This document shows positions 23,304 to 36,718 of a DNA stretch of 64,000 bases, piece by piece (within the stretch, counting starts at the first letter, position 1; each line of letters begins with the position of its first letter). Position numbers and translations under genes: made by a program. The notes under the pieces are model-generated. The model saw nothing but the letters and a program-made list of their open reading frames with translations, was not told the origin of the DNA and did no database searches. The stretch comes from Drosophila miranda. Its lineage: Eukaryota > Arthropoda > Insecta > Diptera > Drosophilidae. The stretch spans positions 12,136,001-12,200,000 of the forward strand of contig NC_046673.1 of the NCBI RefSeq assembly GCF_003369915.1, in the 5' to 3' direction.

Positions 23304-24355
23304 AGAACTACATAGTACCCGCTTCCAATAGTGCGATGCGATCCGGGGTCTTATCAGGCGATAACATCAAACAAAGGCAATTCAAGTGCTAAATTCTATT
23401 TGTTGGCGGCCCAATAAAAATCGATTTTGTAAACAGTTTTCTCTCTCTCGCCTTTTACGAGTACATGTATGTATTTTCTTTGTTTTTTCCTGTTTTTAAT
23501 TTTTCAAGAATTACAAAGTGCAACAAACGTGGAAGATAGATGAATAAGTACCAGCGGAATCCAATCCCACAATCGTACGAGTGCGAGTACGAGTATCTGT
23601 GCCTCATATCTGGCACTATCTGTCAGGGCCTTTGTTCTGGGGGAACCGAACACGAAGTGCCGGCTCACCCGTTTATCGGTGGCATATATTTCAAGCTCCA
23701 ATCTGTAGCGCTACTGCTAGACTATCCATTGACTGGATAGTGATATCTTGTTGATATTTGACCCCCTTTCCCTGTGAAAATCCGCGGTTTAATCACGTTT
23801 CGGATACGTTTCATTTTTAAGGCTATCGATTATGTAAAAACAGCTATCGGGCTCTTGGTGTCGATCGGTTTCGATTCTTATCACCGATAAAAAGCGCTTA
23901 ATTTTTGGGTTGGGTATTTTCAAGGTTTCGGACGGGGCTTACTGGGAATGTGGTGCGCTCTGCCATAGTCATTTTCAGTTCTCATTCTCACTGTTTTGCC
24001 CTCTTCTTGTACTTCGTTCCCCACAATCATAACGATTCACAATGCCAGCATTAAGGATCGGTCGCTGCACGACGACGCTCCCTGGTCCCCCGTCCAATTC
24101 CAGGTAACTACGATTCCGCAGCGGACTCAGGCGCCTAATGGATAGTTCTTCTTGGAAAAGAAAGCGGCCTGCCAAAGCTCAAAGCCAGCCACAAAAAGCC
24201 AACGTCATGGGTACGGACATCGTTGTCGTTGTCGTTCCAGGCACCTTGGTCGACGCTCCTCTCCCTTCCCCCCAACCCCCATACCTCTTGACAGCCTGTT
24301 GCCTGCCCCTGCATCTGCCCCTTGTCATAGTAGCCTGTTGCCTGCCCCTATGGGC

Positions 24356-24371
24356 CAGACATTGGGCCGCC
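24356..24371 (-). promoter_or_regulatory. Perfect Dpp silencer element upstream of brk
   Basis: The minus strand reads GGCGGC-CCAAT-GTCTG, an exact GRCGNC-N5-GTCTG match, 6.3 kb upstream of the brk ATG. Confidence 0.65.
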
Positions 24372-26726
24372 GTTGTCGTCGTTGTCGTTGTCGTTGTTTT
24401 TGCTGTTGCTGCACTGAAATAAAAAAGTTGAAAGATAGTTTCATATCTACGGGTCGGATTGTGTGTATTATTTCTTGCAAATCAAATTTTGTATATCGTT
24501 TTGGTGCTTAGTGGATGACCATTCTAAGATCGAATCAATTATTTTTTATGCACATACATATATTAAGTATGTACTCGAACAGACAGAAGCTAATTAGATA
24601 TTTATATAATGATAAAACTATAACTAGATGGTTTTAAGAAATCTCACAATCTCCTTCTACATATGTAAATATAATAGTAAACTATTCCTGAGCTAATTTT
24701 AAAGCATTCATCCTACTAAAATCTCAATCAGCTGAGGAAGGGACCTTATGGAAGCTCTGCTCCCTCACATAGAAATATTTTTTTATGTGATCAATAGAAT
24801 CCAGTTCTAAACTTTAAGGATCTTGGAGGAGGTTCTTCAAAAGTCCTCGAAGATTGCACTAAAGGTAAATATATTTCATTTCTCATTTGATTGAATCTAT
24901 AAAATGATGAAAGCTACGATCGAGAGAATTGCATTTTCTTTCAGTGTATCGGAAGGCGCATTTTTATGCGCGCTGACCAAAAGGAGCATACAAATGTATG
25001 TGTGTGTGTGCGAGAGTAGGAGCAGAAGGAGATGAAGATGGAGAAGGAGGTGCTCTGTGGCGGTGGCTGGAGTTAGGGGCCCAGGGCTGCGGCAGGCAGT
25101 ACTCATACACATGCGAAAGGCGATGCGCGAAGGCAAAACTTTTATTAACTTTTCCAAGAAATGGAATTTCTTGGATCCTTGTGGTGTGCCCTCCTCTGCC
25201 TGTTGCTGTTGCCTGTTTTCGCTTCGCTTGGCCTGACTTTTAATGCTGCTGCGCCTCTGCCTCCGCCCTTCCTCTGCAAAGCCACAGCTTCACATACACA
25301 CACATGTACTGCCATGAGCTTCAGGTGTTCTCTCCTGTTTCTTTTGTGCCTTTGCCTTTGCTTTTGCTTTTGCCTTTGCCTTTGCCTTGGACCAGCGCTA
25401 GTTAGCCGCAGTAGCAGTCGCAGTCGTTTTCGTTGTTTCTGTTGCTGTTGCCGTTGCCATGGCTGTCGACGTCTCTGCTGTGGTTGCGGTTGCAGTTTCG
25501 CGGCATTCTTTCGCTGGCCAAAGGGTGGAGCTGTGTGTGTGAGGGGTGCAGTGTGGGGTCGAGAAAAGGGTCCGTCGTCAATTTGAGTCAATTTCTGTTT
25601 TGCAGTCGAACGTGAACGAAGCGCATAAATAACGTAAAACAAAACAAGAAGAAGAAGATGTAGAAGAATCAGAAAGGCAGAAGCAGAATTCGAGGCACAA
25701 GAAGAAGCAGAACCAGAAGAAACAGGAATGAAATTCTATCTTCGGGCTTCGAAGTTTCTGCTACCCTACCCTTAGCGCTCTACATTATGAGGTCTTATCC
25801 CCTTTAATAGAAAAAACTGCGGAACATCATATTTAATCAAGTGTATCAATCTTTTTCATATAAACTGTAGCTTGTCCGGTGCTCCTGTATCTCATCCTTA
25901 CAATCATCTCGTGTATCTTTAGAATTGTAGGGGAATTTATATTTACGGCTTTGCGAATTTCTGTTGGTCTAGGCTCCAACTTTTTACAAAAGAAAATTTT
26001 CCTTCGGCTTTTAATCAAACTAAGAATTAAACGAAAATCACATTTTTGTAGAAACAGGAATAAATTTCCTCAAGACGGAAAAGCAACAAGCTTGAAAAGC
26101 ATTTACAAATAGCCCCTATAGACCTATAGAAAAAATATTGAAAATACATATATTTAGAAATAATGTATAAAAAGAGCTCTAAAAACTATAGACATTGGAG
26201 GATGATAAGAAAATTACATTGATAATGATCCTCCCTTCTCTGCACTGCAAACATTTGGTCGAAATCATCATGTCCACGGAAATGGGTACTAGAAGAATCA
26301 GCAGTAGCAGAAGAGGGAGCCAAGGCAGAAGAAGCAGGCGCTGCCTGGTCTGCCTGGGGCCTGCGCCTTCCTTCATATTGGGAGCCCTCCAATACCAACA
26401 CACTCGCACTCGCACTCACACACACACAAATGCACATGCACATGAGACAGAACCACAGAAAACGCAGCGGATATAAAGGACAGAGACACCAGCGGACGCC
26501 TACGTGCTTTGGCAGCGGCAACAAAAACGATGCAGCTGTGCACAGCAGGAACAGGGGGAACAGAAGGGGGGAAAGAGGAGCGACGCGACTGTAGCAGCGG
26601 GGCAATCGAAGACGCTGGCGCACTCTGGCAGACATACTGGCAGGCGGCTCTTCCTCTTCTCCTTCCCCTTCATCTTCCAACCCACAAAAGCAGCATAAAG
26701 CGAGCGCCACACTGTACACTGCACAT

Positions 26727-26758
<32 letters not shown>

Positions 26759-28036
26759 GAGTGAATGAGCGCGCGCGTGAGTGTCAATGTGGGGAGAGAG
26801 ATAGAGTGAGAGAGGAGCCCGTGCTTAGTGTCTCTCTTCCTCTTCTGCTCACGTTGCTGCTGCCACTGCTACTGCTGTTTCCCCCCTCCACAGACACTGC
26901 TGCTACTCCGGCTGCTGATGTGTGTATCTGTGTGAGGCATTTGTATTTTTAGTACAAGATTGTTGTTTAAACAAACAGGTTTTTTTTACACCGCAGCACA
27001 TACATAACTCGTCTGTCGAGCTGACCGAACCGAGCCGAACCGAGCCGCACCGCTCCTCCCTGTCATGCCCCTGCCCCTTCCTTCTGCCTATCAAGCAGCG
27101 CCACATTGTATGCCGGCTTTGGCTGTCGGCTCGACACCGACACCGACGCCTCCGCTTGCAGTAGGCTGCGCTGCGCTGCGCTGTTGTCGATTTTCAATTG
27201 GAAAGATGTCGAACGTCGGCAGACAGAGCGGCAGTCCGTCCCGTCGGTCAGGCCGAAGGGTGAGTGATCGGTGGAGGGAGACAAGAGCGAAGAACAGAGC
27301 GGAGCTTAGCTAATTTTCCATGGCCCAGCCCTGGCGCCAGCACAGTCGTGTCTATATTGGTTAGAGTGCAGCCCTGGCAATGCGACGATCTGCTTGGATC
27401 TCCTCTGCCCTGCTCTGCTTTTGCTTTGCTTTACCTCTGCTCTTGCTCTGCTCAACCTCTGCTATGCTTTGCTTTACATCTGCTCCGCTCTTCTCTTCGC
27501 TGCTTTGGCTGCCATCGGTTCTTCGGCTCGGTTCGGACCAACAGGTTGAGGTTGGTTGGGCCACAGGAAACAGCTACCCTCCGCTGCCCCTCCTGATCGA
27601 GGCACGCCGCCAAAAAAAGCATCATCGCTCATCTCTATGCTGGGAAAAGAGGGAAAGGGACAAGGGAATTGCGATAAGCATTGGTACGGGCGAGGAAGGG
27701 AATTACGTTGAGCAAAGGTGTGGGCGCGGGCGGGTGGAGGCCCATCCGGGGCGATGATGCTATGCGCATTTCTCGTTAAGAAAAAAACGCGCACCTTTTG
27801 GTGTGAAATTCCACTGTAAATAACTGAGTGATCGTTTGTTGGGTGGGGGTTTTGGGGTTGGGGTAGAGAATGCAGCAGCCATATTGAAGTTGTGCGCAGA
27901 GCTTTTGGTCAGCGAGCTTTCAACGGCTTCCAGGCAGGATCGTTCGACTGGGAAAGGAAAGCTGCGATGTTAAATGAGCTTTTGCCACGTTCACACTGAC
28001 GGGAATGACGCATGAAAGCTACGCGATGCTGTGCCC

Positions 28037-28052
28037 GGCGCCTCAACGTCTG
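28037..28052 (+). promoter_or_regulatory. Perfect Dpp silencer element, distal brk 5' region
   Basis: GGCGCC-TCAAC-GTCTG has the palindromic GGCGCC Mad half-site and an exact GTCTG Medea half-site. It lies about 10 kb upstream of brk, the distance at which the D. melanogaster 5' enhancer is reported as I recall it, and heads a 660-base cluster with three further sites. Confidence 0.7.
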
Positions 28053-28455
28053 CGTTGGCGGCAAAGGCAGCAGCGCTGTTTAGGCATCTGCTCCCACTGT
28101 ACCGCACAGTGGCGGCACATCGGCAAGGTGTACCTCTGAAGCTAATGTTATTTAATTTATTTTCGTATTCACACATTATTGTTGTTGCTGTAACTGTGAC
28201 AGCGACAGCGACAAGTGACGAATGGTTCGTCCAAGAGCGAGTGAGATGGCTATGGGGGCAGACATGGGGCAGCAAGCGCCAAAAAGCAGTTTCCGCAGTG
28301 TGCATGTGTGTGTGGTCGAGAGAGAGAGAGAGAGAATGAACGTGTCGGAGAATGAATGCTAGAACTCGTTCGCTGTTCTGCCAGGCACGTAGGTTGTTGC
28401 TGTCGGGAGAGGGGGAGTCGGAGGTAGCGTTCATCCAGCTTGAAGTTCATTTGCA

Positions 28456-28471
28456 GTCGTCGCTCTGTCTG
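28456..28471 (+). promoter_or_regulatory. Near-consensus silencer element
   Basis: GTCGTC-GCTCT-GTCTG carries T at the R position. It lies inside the cluster of perfect sites at 28037-28697. Confidence 0.3.
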
Positions 28472-28648
28472 CCGCTCGTTCGTTCGCTCGTTCGTTCTTT
28501 CGTTCGTTTCTGTCTCTGCGAGAGTGAGTGTGAGTGTGTGTGTCCCACAGAAAGAGAGACAGAGATAAAGAGAGCACGCCATAGACAGGTACCCCACCAA
28601 CATAGTGAGAGCGACTGAAGTTCGGCAACGGCGCACTGTGATCGCTAC

Positions 28649-28664
28649 CAGACAGAATGTCGCC
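28649..28664 (-). promoter_or_regulatory. Perfect Dpp silencer element, first of a tandem pair
   Basis: The minus strand reads GGCGAC-ATTCT-GTCTG. On the plus strand it follows CGCTAC, and the 12-base string CGCTACCAGACA recurs exactly 33 bases further on in the next site. Confidence 0.7.
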
Positions 28665-28681
28665 AGTTCATGCTACGCTAC

Positions 28682-28697
28682 CAGACATACTGTCGTC
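28682..28697 (-). promoter_or_regulatory. Perfect Dpp silencer element, second of a tandem pair
   Basis: The minus strand reads GACGAC-AGTAT-GTCTG. It shares CGCTACCAGACA with the site 33 bases to the left (about three helical turns), so both would face the same side of the DNA. Confidence 0.7.
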
Positions 28698-31600
28698 TTT
28701 GTTGTTGCTGCCGCTGCCATTGCTGCTGCTGCTGCTGCCGCCGCCGTCGTTGTTGCTGCTGCTGTTGCTGTCGTCTTTTCACACGCTGCGCCCCGCCAAC
28801 GCCAAAGCCGACCCGACCCGACTCGACCATTACCCATTGCGATCGCTCTTCATTCCCTCTCCCTCACCCTGCCGCTGACAACCCTTTTATTGCAGTGGTA
28901 CTCCCCCCGCCCCTTTTTGCTGTGATTTCTTTTTCGTTGCTTTTGTTTTTGCAAGCATGTGCACTCCCTCCTACTCGCCCCCTCAAGCGACGCATACACA
29001 CACACACACACACACACACTTATACATAGAGGCGTGTGCAGTACGGTTGTGTGTATGGGTGCTTGTCTATGTGGAGAACGCGACCTCGACTTTGGCAACT
29101 GATCGATCGACTGCCCCACGTAACCGGCCAAAAACAACTAACTAACGCTCTGGTCTCCCCCTCCCCCTGCTCCACATCTACCCTTCTATCCGCTGCCCCT
29201 TGCCCACTGCTCGAAGGGGCGGCTATCGCTTGCCTCTTGAGGAATGCGACTCGGCTCGGTAATTTTCCATCGGGCTATAGCCTATACCACGGTGTGTGAA
29301 TGTATCCTATGGATATAGGATGCAACATATTGATCTATGGATATAGCCATAGCCATTCCTCGGCATGGCATATACAAGAAAGCTACGGCTAGAGCAATGG
29401 GAAGTTGGAAATATTCAGAACACACGTGCGGGTACATCCATGTTTACCATCAGATATTGATATATGTATCTTAAGATTCTGTGATCTACGGATCCTTTGT
29501 TTCTACTTTAGAGATCTATGATTTCTGAATAGTTTGATAAGATTTTAGTGGTTATAACACTCAAAATGTCATATGCATATATTCATGGACACTTCACAGA
29601 AACATGGATTGGGAATAGAAAATGGATATGATAATGCTTGGGAAAGTGGCCATAGTTATTTCTCATGAAGTGCTGGTATCCCTGAATCTCATGATCTTTA
29701 TTTGACATGTGTATATAGCTAACCCAATTAATGATCGAAGGCCAAATCATTTCTAAGTGCGCGCCTACGTGAATAAAGAAAGCTCTGGTCAAAAATGTAG
29801 TATCACTCATTAGAGATCTCTAATTATACATCTAACATAAATACGTATATATGTAGTTTGAACCTCCTCAAGTCTGAATCTAATTCCAGTAGTCCCTCAA
29901 CCAACCCTCTCATCCATGTTTCCTTTTTATTTTCACATCTACGCTGATGGATTCTAGAGGTTACTGACTAACTAACTAAGTAACTAAACTAACCTCGTCT
30001 CTAAATTAAGAAGTCGTGCGTGTAGAGCAGCACCATATTATAAGAAGCTTTATCCGGACTGGAACTGGACTATTTTATATGCAATTTGGACGAACTTCCT
30101 TGGAAAGGGATCTTCCTTCCATGGAGAAATATATTCCTTGCAGCGAGATCTTCCTTGGAGAAGGATCTCTCCCGGGGAGAGACATTCCTTGGAAACGATA
30201 GATAATTTTTGAAGAGGCATCTTCCCTAATAAACAGCATTCATTATTGTAGAAAAGCGCTCTCTTACCGTATTCTCCTTTGAATATAAACATATTTTTCA
30301 CCAATCATTTATCAAAGACAGGCGTCTCCTTAAAACTCCGCTTGTGTAAGATATATGTACCTGTAATGTTTCTGAATTCTATACCAATTTATGTAATTTA
30401 TGGACTTGTTTCGAGTTCTCAATTGCCTCTTCCAAGAATGATTTCTGCAGGATTCCAAATTTCTAGAAACTTTCTGCAGAAACTTGATGCTGGGTGGCGG
30501 TGGTTTCCCTTCTGTACTCGCGTACATAAAGCCTCGTGGCCATATAAGGCCATATTGTTTTTCAATGCTTTTGGGGGCCCCTCCTCACATACATAGTTGT
30601 ACTCGTACACATTTTTCATATAAAATGCACACATTGTATGCACTCTTTGTGTGTGTGTGTGTGGGGTGTGTGTGGTTTTGGCCACATTTGCAACGAGATT
30701 CTGTCCAGTCAACAAAAATTTAGAGCCCAAATGCTCGAGTGTTTGGCTCTTCATGTGCATGTGCATGTGCGCCCTCAACAGTTCTTTCACTTTCATTTGC
30801 TTTTCCATTTCCCCATTCATTCCAATTTCCATACCCCGCCTCGGAACCCCCATCCGCTTTCAAATTCCACTTTGATAAGCAATAATTTCTGCCAGTTTCA
30901 GCGCGATTGCTGAATTTCTTTTCTTCGTGGAGACGCGCGTGTGGGTGGATGGCCAACGGTAGATCGTTGGGCAAGAGTTCTCTGATCTATTCTACTTAAG
31001 ACTTAAGCTTTTGCACAATTTTCGGGTGTTTTTTTTGTGCAAACCTTTTTGATTTCGTTGGACACCCTATGGAGCGGGTCCAATGGGTTCTGAAGTATGC
31101 CCATAACGATACAGACCTTATTATGAAATTTGTTCAGATCATAACTTGGTAAGAGCTCGACCGACCTAATCTACATATATGTAGCTTTAATTTTTAAAAG
31201 CTTTTATTGTATTATGGAATAAGCTAAATGTACAAAATGTAAATTCAGTATGTGCATTTTTGTATTGATATTTCATTGAAAGAAGTCTGCAAAATATGAA
31301 AAGTTAAGTAATTCCGTAATATTTCATTGATATATGTACATACCTATACAAATTATTGGAATATTGAGTATTCCTCTCTGAAATGATCAAGAGTTAAGTA
31401 ATTTAAAGATCATAATCGTTTCGAAATTAAATTTTCAACGCACACAGGGCTGGTTTCTGGAGAGTCCCCGAAACCGGCTTATAATTTGGTCTAAATAATG
31501 ATGGAGTTGCCCTGGAAGATATTATTTCATTTATAGAAATCCCAAAAACAAAAAATTAAATTACGAAATAAGATATTTCCTGTCTCAATGTCGGTGTTTG

Positions 31601-34600
31601 TGATATAAAAGTTGGCTAGAACCAACACCTGATCAGTTTTCCCATTAGAAAAATTCCTTCACCAATCAAATTGAATGGGCTAAAATTTGTAAATATCTTG
31701 AGAGGGTATTTAAAAGTACTTCTTTGTACTTATAATATGGCATTGGTATTTCTGGAGGTATTTTATTATGTAGAGCGTCAATCGAAATATTCAAAAATCT
31801 TAAAGACATATCTCGACAAATGGGTGACATCTATGCATCCGAGATAGATAATCCTCGGAGATTGTGCATCAAAATTGTGCAATGAGCTGTGAAAAACCAA
31901 GGCTCATGGAGACTAAAAGAAGAGCATGTGATTAACCATCGATGATAAGGGAAGATCATTATATGTTTTCACTATAAAACTCTGCATGATTCATAGCTTC
32001 ATAGATTCCAAGATTCAGAATGATATCTTTAAATATATATGCTTCCCATACAAATTGAAAAGATCAGCAGATCTGTAAATTATATTTTAAAAGTTAAATG
32101 ACCTACTTTTTTTTTAATACCTCAATAGAGCACATAATTATAAAATATTAAGTTAAATAATTGCTGATTTTCCAATCAAAACACTTCTTAGAATTATTAA
32201 ACTACCTACCTCTTGTGGCAATCTTTTTTCTTCAAAATTCAAATTCAAAATTCAAAACCTTCAAAATTCGATAAAAAATCTATAATATTTTTGGTATCGC
32301 TTTGAAAGTCTGCAGCATAGGGAAGAATGACATCAGAAAATCATATCATAATCCCATCTGGGAGTTTGATTAGTAATCTCTGATATTGGGAATCTCTGAG
32401 AATTCCTAAATGAAAGATCAGGAACAATGCCACTTGATATTTTTCTGTGTTGGAGGCTTTCCCGACAAGTGGCTCCTCTCCATCGACCTGCCTGGTTTGG
32501 TCCTCCGAGTTCTCGTACACGTTCTCTTGTTCTTTTCGGCTTCCAGGGAATGGAAGCGATATGTGAACCTGTCCAGGTCCGGGATGAGGGTCGCACGCAC
32601 CATGTGTTGCCGTTTTGGCCCAGCTTTAAAATGGGGCTTTCCCGCCAGTCGCAAACACACATGTGGTGTGCCTCTAACTTTGGCTTAGGTCTGCGCCTTG
32701 CCTCGACCTGAGGAACGCGTAGAGTATAGCCTCTGCTCGCCTCAGGATCGGATAGGATCGGTGTGCGAGAGTCAGTTCAATAACTTGACACGCCACATCA
32801 TCGGGTGCAGGCCGTCGCATTTGTTTTGGATTTCCCGTCGGATTAAGCAACTTAGTGCACAATCCACAGCGCTGGCCTGCGTCCGTCCACTGTTTCCTTC
32901 AGTTCCGAGTGGCAGTGGAACGTTCAGCATGAGGGTCAGGTCAGGTCAGGTCCGTCCCGCTGTCCGGCTAATTGTAATCGTGGGAAAAACCAATCAGACG
33001 CAATACTCTTCGCCTGCGAGCCAGGGCCATCGTTCCAGGCCACTTTATTAGGGGACAATATTAGCGTAATCCACATTTAGGGTTTGTGTTAAGGGCCGTA
33101 AAGAACTTGGCTTGCATTTACGGCCTCACCATAAACCTTTATCCTTCTTCATCGAGGACTCTCGCCTCTGATCGACGACGTACCTGTTCGGCAATTTATC
33201 GACATTTTGAGTTTGGAATTAATGCGATCTTAGCTTTGATTCGATCGCAAGAAACGCACATCCTTGCATACGAATCGATAATCTTCGGGACATTTATCAT
33301 AGCTGCCTAATGATCATACGGGATTTTGGGATCACAATGATGAATGGATCCATATCCGGTAGCTGTCAAATTGTCGAATTACGCATATCCTCAGCGATAT
33401 TTTGGTGATTCCGATGGAGGAGCCAACAGCCATCGTAACCATCACCGGCACCGTCATCGCCATCTCCACCGCCACCGCCACCGCAGGTGGCCATAATTTA
33501 GTCAGCGGCATGGCATATCTTTCGTTTAAAAAGTTAAATGAGTTGTAGACCTCATTAGATACGCACCCTTCGTACCCGCAGCAGTAGCCGTACCCCCGAT
33601 ACAATCTATCCATCCGTCTATCTATGAGCATTCTCCATATCTGGGGATTGAGTACGCGTGCGGCATGAGCAATCGGATGGTTATGCGGCTGCACAGTAGC
33701 CGGAGACATCGCCAACACCTGTCCATAAATCGCTCAGCTATTGTATGTCCCATACCCAAACCCATTGGCATAGTAGAAGGTGTCTATCACACGGGGGACA
33801 ACGTACACAAAATACTAATTATGAAATCTATGCGACCCAAACGCCGTTTGGCCGTAAATCAAATTCCGAATCCGAATCCAAATCCGAATGGAAGCCGGGT
33901 TCGGGTCCCATTTCGAAGGCGTTACATCGAAACCATTTTCGAGTATGGTTCGATGTAAGGCCCAAAAGAACTCCCATAGCGGGAAGAAGAGAGAGATTAG
34001 TGATAAGCATCTGACGTGTGGCGCGATCGGTTGCATACCAAAGCACCAGACCCCAGACCAGACGATACTTTGAAATGATTTGTGTCCCACAGTCCCATGT
34101 CAGCGGGTTTACGTATTAGACAGGACATGTCTCTAACACAGGGGAGGAGGCCTCCCCTGTTCTGTCGATGGATTAATAGCATAAGATCGGTGATAAGAGT
34201 GTTTCGATTTGGTTATATTGCTCAATCATTGCTTGGGAATATCTGTGTGAAGAGTGTAAGCCAGAGTTGTATATTTACTTTTTTTTGGCATTATTGTGTT
34301 TTTGGAGATCCAGGATTCAAAAGATATACATAGTTAAAATTACCAGCTACTAGAGGCCTTTAAATCTTGAAGTCATTTATTCTGATTTTCTTTGAAAGTT
34401 AGTTTATTCTCTAACCTGTCCAGTAGGTAATCTACGCGTTTCCGTTATACGTGTCACTCGTCATGCGGCCACATTAGTACGTAAAGAAAACTGATTTTGT
34501 TTATACCTCAGATTGTATTCGGGCTTATCATAATTTTCGTAGTATTTTTTAGATGGAACGATTGTTACAAGTACCTCCAATCGTATGGGGGTAACACCAA

Positions 34601-36702
34601 ATGTCTTGAGTTGAATCATACAGAGATCTTACGTCCAATCCTAGTCCCTATACATTTTATATACATTTGTTTAAAGATGGTAAGCTATAGCCGATCCACT
34701 ATATAGAAAGATCGAAGAAAAGATATAGACCACAACTGTTTTCCTTCCTGTTCTCTTTTTCCTTCCCCTTAGTGATATAGAATCTAGATTTGAAAGCGAT
34801 TGATCGGCTTAAGGATCCTGGATAAAAGTTTCTCAGATATATGCTCCAGATCCCTGGCACTCACACTGTTTCTAATTGCTTTTGTTATCCATCCGCCTCT
34901 AAGTAATATACGTACCCCTCCAATATCACACTTTCCCAATGCCTACTGTACGTAGGACACCCCACTGGACGCTGGTTTGGTTACTGGTTCTGCTCTAATG
35001 TTGGGGTTGGGGTTCGGGTTTCGGTAAACTGTCTATGTAAATCCAATATTTGAAGTCAGATAACGAAAAAATTACAATCTACATATGGGTATGGCGAGCA
35101 TAGTCATATTCTGCAGCTAGTCATATTCTGGTATGCTCAGATCTGTTCTGTCCAGGGGTTTGAGGTGGAAATGTTCTTCAGTGCGAGAGTTGTCGTTGTA
35201 CTTCAAATGCGTGGGGGGGGGGGAGTGCATGGCTCGTATGTACAGAAGGGGTGTACTACGTCCTACGTCTCCGTCCCACGTCCCACGTCCAACGTCCCAC
35301 AATCTGTGTGTGTTCTTGTAATGCGAGCATGCGAGTATTTTGGCTTCGTTTTGAATGCAGTTGCAGCTTTGGGCATTTCATTGAAAGTAAATATTTATGT
35401 AAATGCATACGAGTATGTACATACATACATATGTACATAATATATACAAATACGAGTGCGACTGCGAGTGCGATTGTGTTTGTATGCCAAGTCTTCGAAG
35501 TCTTGGAAGTCTCTGGTGCTTTTGCTGTCCCTATCGGTTTGCCCTGTTTTGTTTATGCCTTCGCGGTATGTTGCTGATGTACAGTGGAGCTTCTGTGAAT
35601 GACATCTAATTTCCTTTTGTATAAAGATACTTTGTCAGCGCATTGAAGGGATCATTTCAGATCCTAAAAGGTACGATCGATGTAGCCATAGCCATGTTCA
35701 ATCGATCAAACTTTCCAGTGAACATATGTATGTGTATGATTCAGAATCGTATCAGTAGTTTGAGGCTTGTGGATGTTCATTTGCTGTATAGAAGAAAGAG
35801 CGCCTAGTCTACAATTTATAACTATTGATTAATCAAAATTTGATATTTATTCCATGATACATTCTGCAAGAATTTGTTGTACATATCATTTTTTACTGAA
35901 CTTTTTAGTACTCTGAATGAAGGTTTTTTATGTACATATATCGAAATCCATTTCAGCGAGTAGATCGTTAATTTTACGATGCTTTTTTGATGCTCATGGC
36001 AAAAGTTTTCAATTCGTGGTCCCGTATAACCAGTAGAAACCAAAAAGTAGTTCGTATTTTAACTTGTTTGACCTATTATAACCATCCCTAGAATCCGCGA
36101 ACGCTTTAACCAAGGAAAGTGATTTATATTCTGATGTACGGTTGATGTACATTCGTATGTACAAACATATGAGGAGGAAGAGAGCCCCTAGTTTAAATCA
36201 GAACCGTCCAAACGACTACTTTTTACGTGTACATTAAACGTACATCAAATAAGGATGACGGTCAAGGGTTAGGGGTGCGCTTTGTCACGTGATCACTGTA
36301 GTACCAGTGGCAGTGATCACTGTAGTACGAGTATGTGCATGTGGCGTGGCTTTGGGATACCTACAATGCACGCGCACACATTGGCACACAAAAATCTATG
36401 TACAGCATTGAGAATCCATATCAGCACGGCCATAGACATACGCACATACGAATGTATATATCTATGTATGAATGTACATACATATGTACGAATGCATGCA
36501 TGCAGCAGGAGGAACAATAACAAAATACAGCAGCAGCAAAAGTTTGTATGTACATTCGTACATACAGAAATACATACATATGTACATACATCCATACATA
36601 CAGTCACCATATAAAGGCAAACAAACGTGCGCTGGTGAGGTGCGGTGCGGTGCGCCTGAGGCAGACCACTTGGCAGCGACAGCGACAGCGGCAGAGTCAG
36701 GC

Positions 36703-36718
36703 CAGACAGTCTGTCGCC
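36703..36718 (-). promoter_or_regulatory. Perfect Dpp silencer element, far upstream of brk
   Basis: The minus strand reads GGCGAC-AGACT-GTCTG, 18.6 kb upstream of the brk ATG and 4.6 kb upstream of unc-119. Confidence 0.5.

Larger units (their letters stand above)
18097..29300. other. brk 5' leader, promoter and proximal regulatory region
   Basis: There is no supportable gene here. The first kilobase upstream of the brk ATG is rich in CTG, CAA and GACGACGA runs, typical of a Drosophila 5' leader. I could not place the transcription start. Further out are GT/CA microsatellites (19210-19234, 20847-20871, 26735-26759, 28996-29019), GAGA-rich stretches (22550-22600, 28317-28336), two short ATACCC-ended elements and five perfect silencer elements, listed separately. 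Long open frames in this interval follow the low-complexity composition. Confidence 0.7.

Noticed and set aside
26735..26759. GT/CA runs (also 5154, 10148, 19210, 20847 and 28996) as special structures
   Set aside because: Ordinary dinucleotide microsatellites, abundant in Drosophila intergenic DNA.
32333..32711. Overlapping open frames of about 90-110 codons on both strands
   Set aside because: No start context, splice partners or recognisable motif; frames on opposite strands overlap and neither has protein-like composition.
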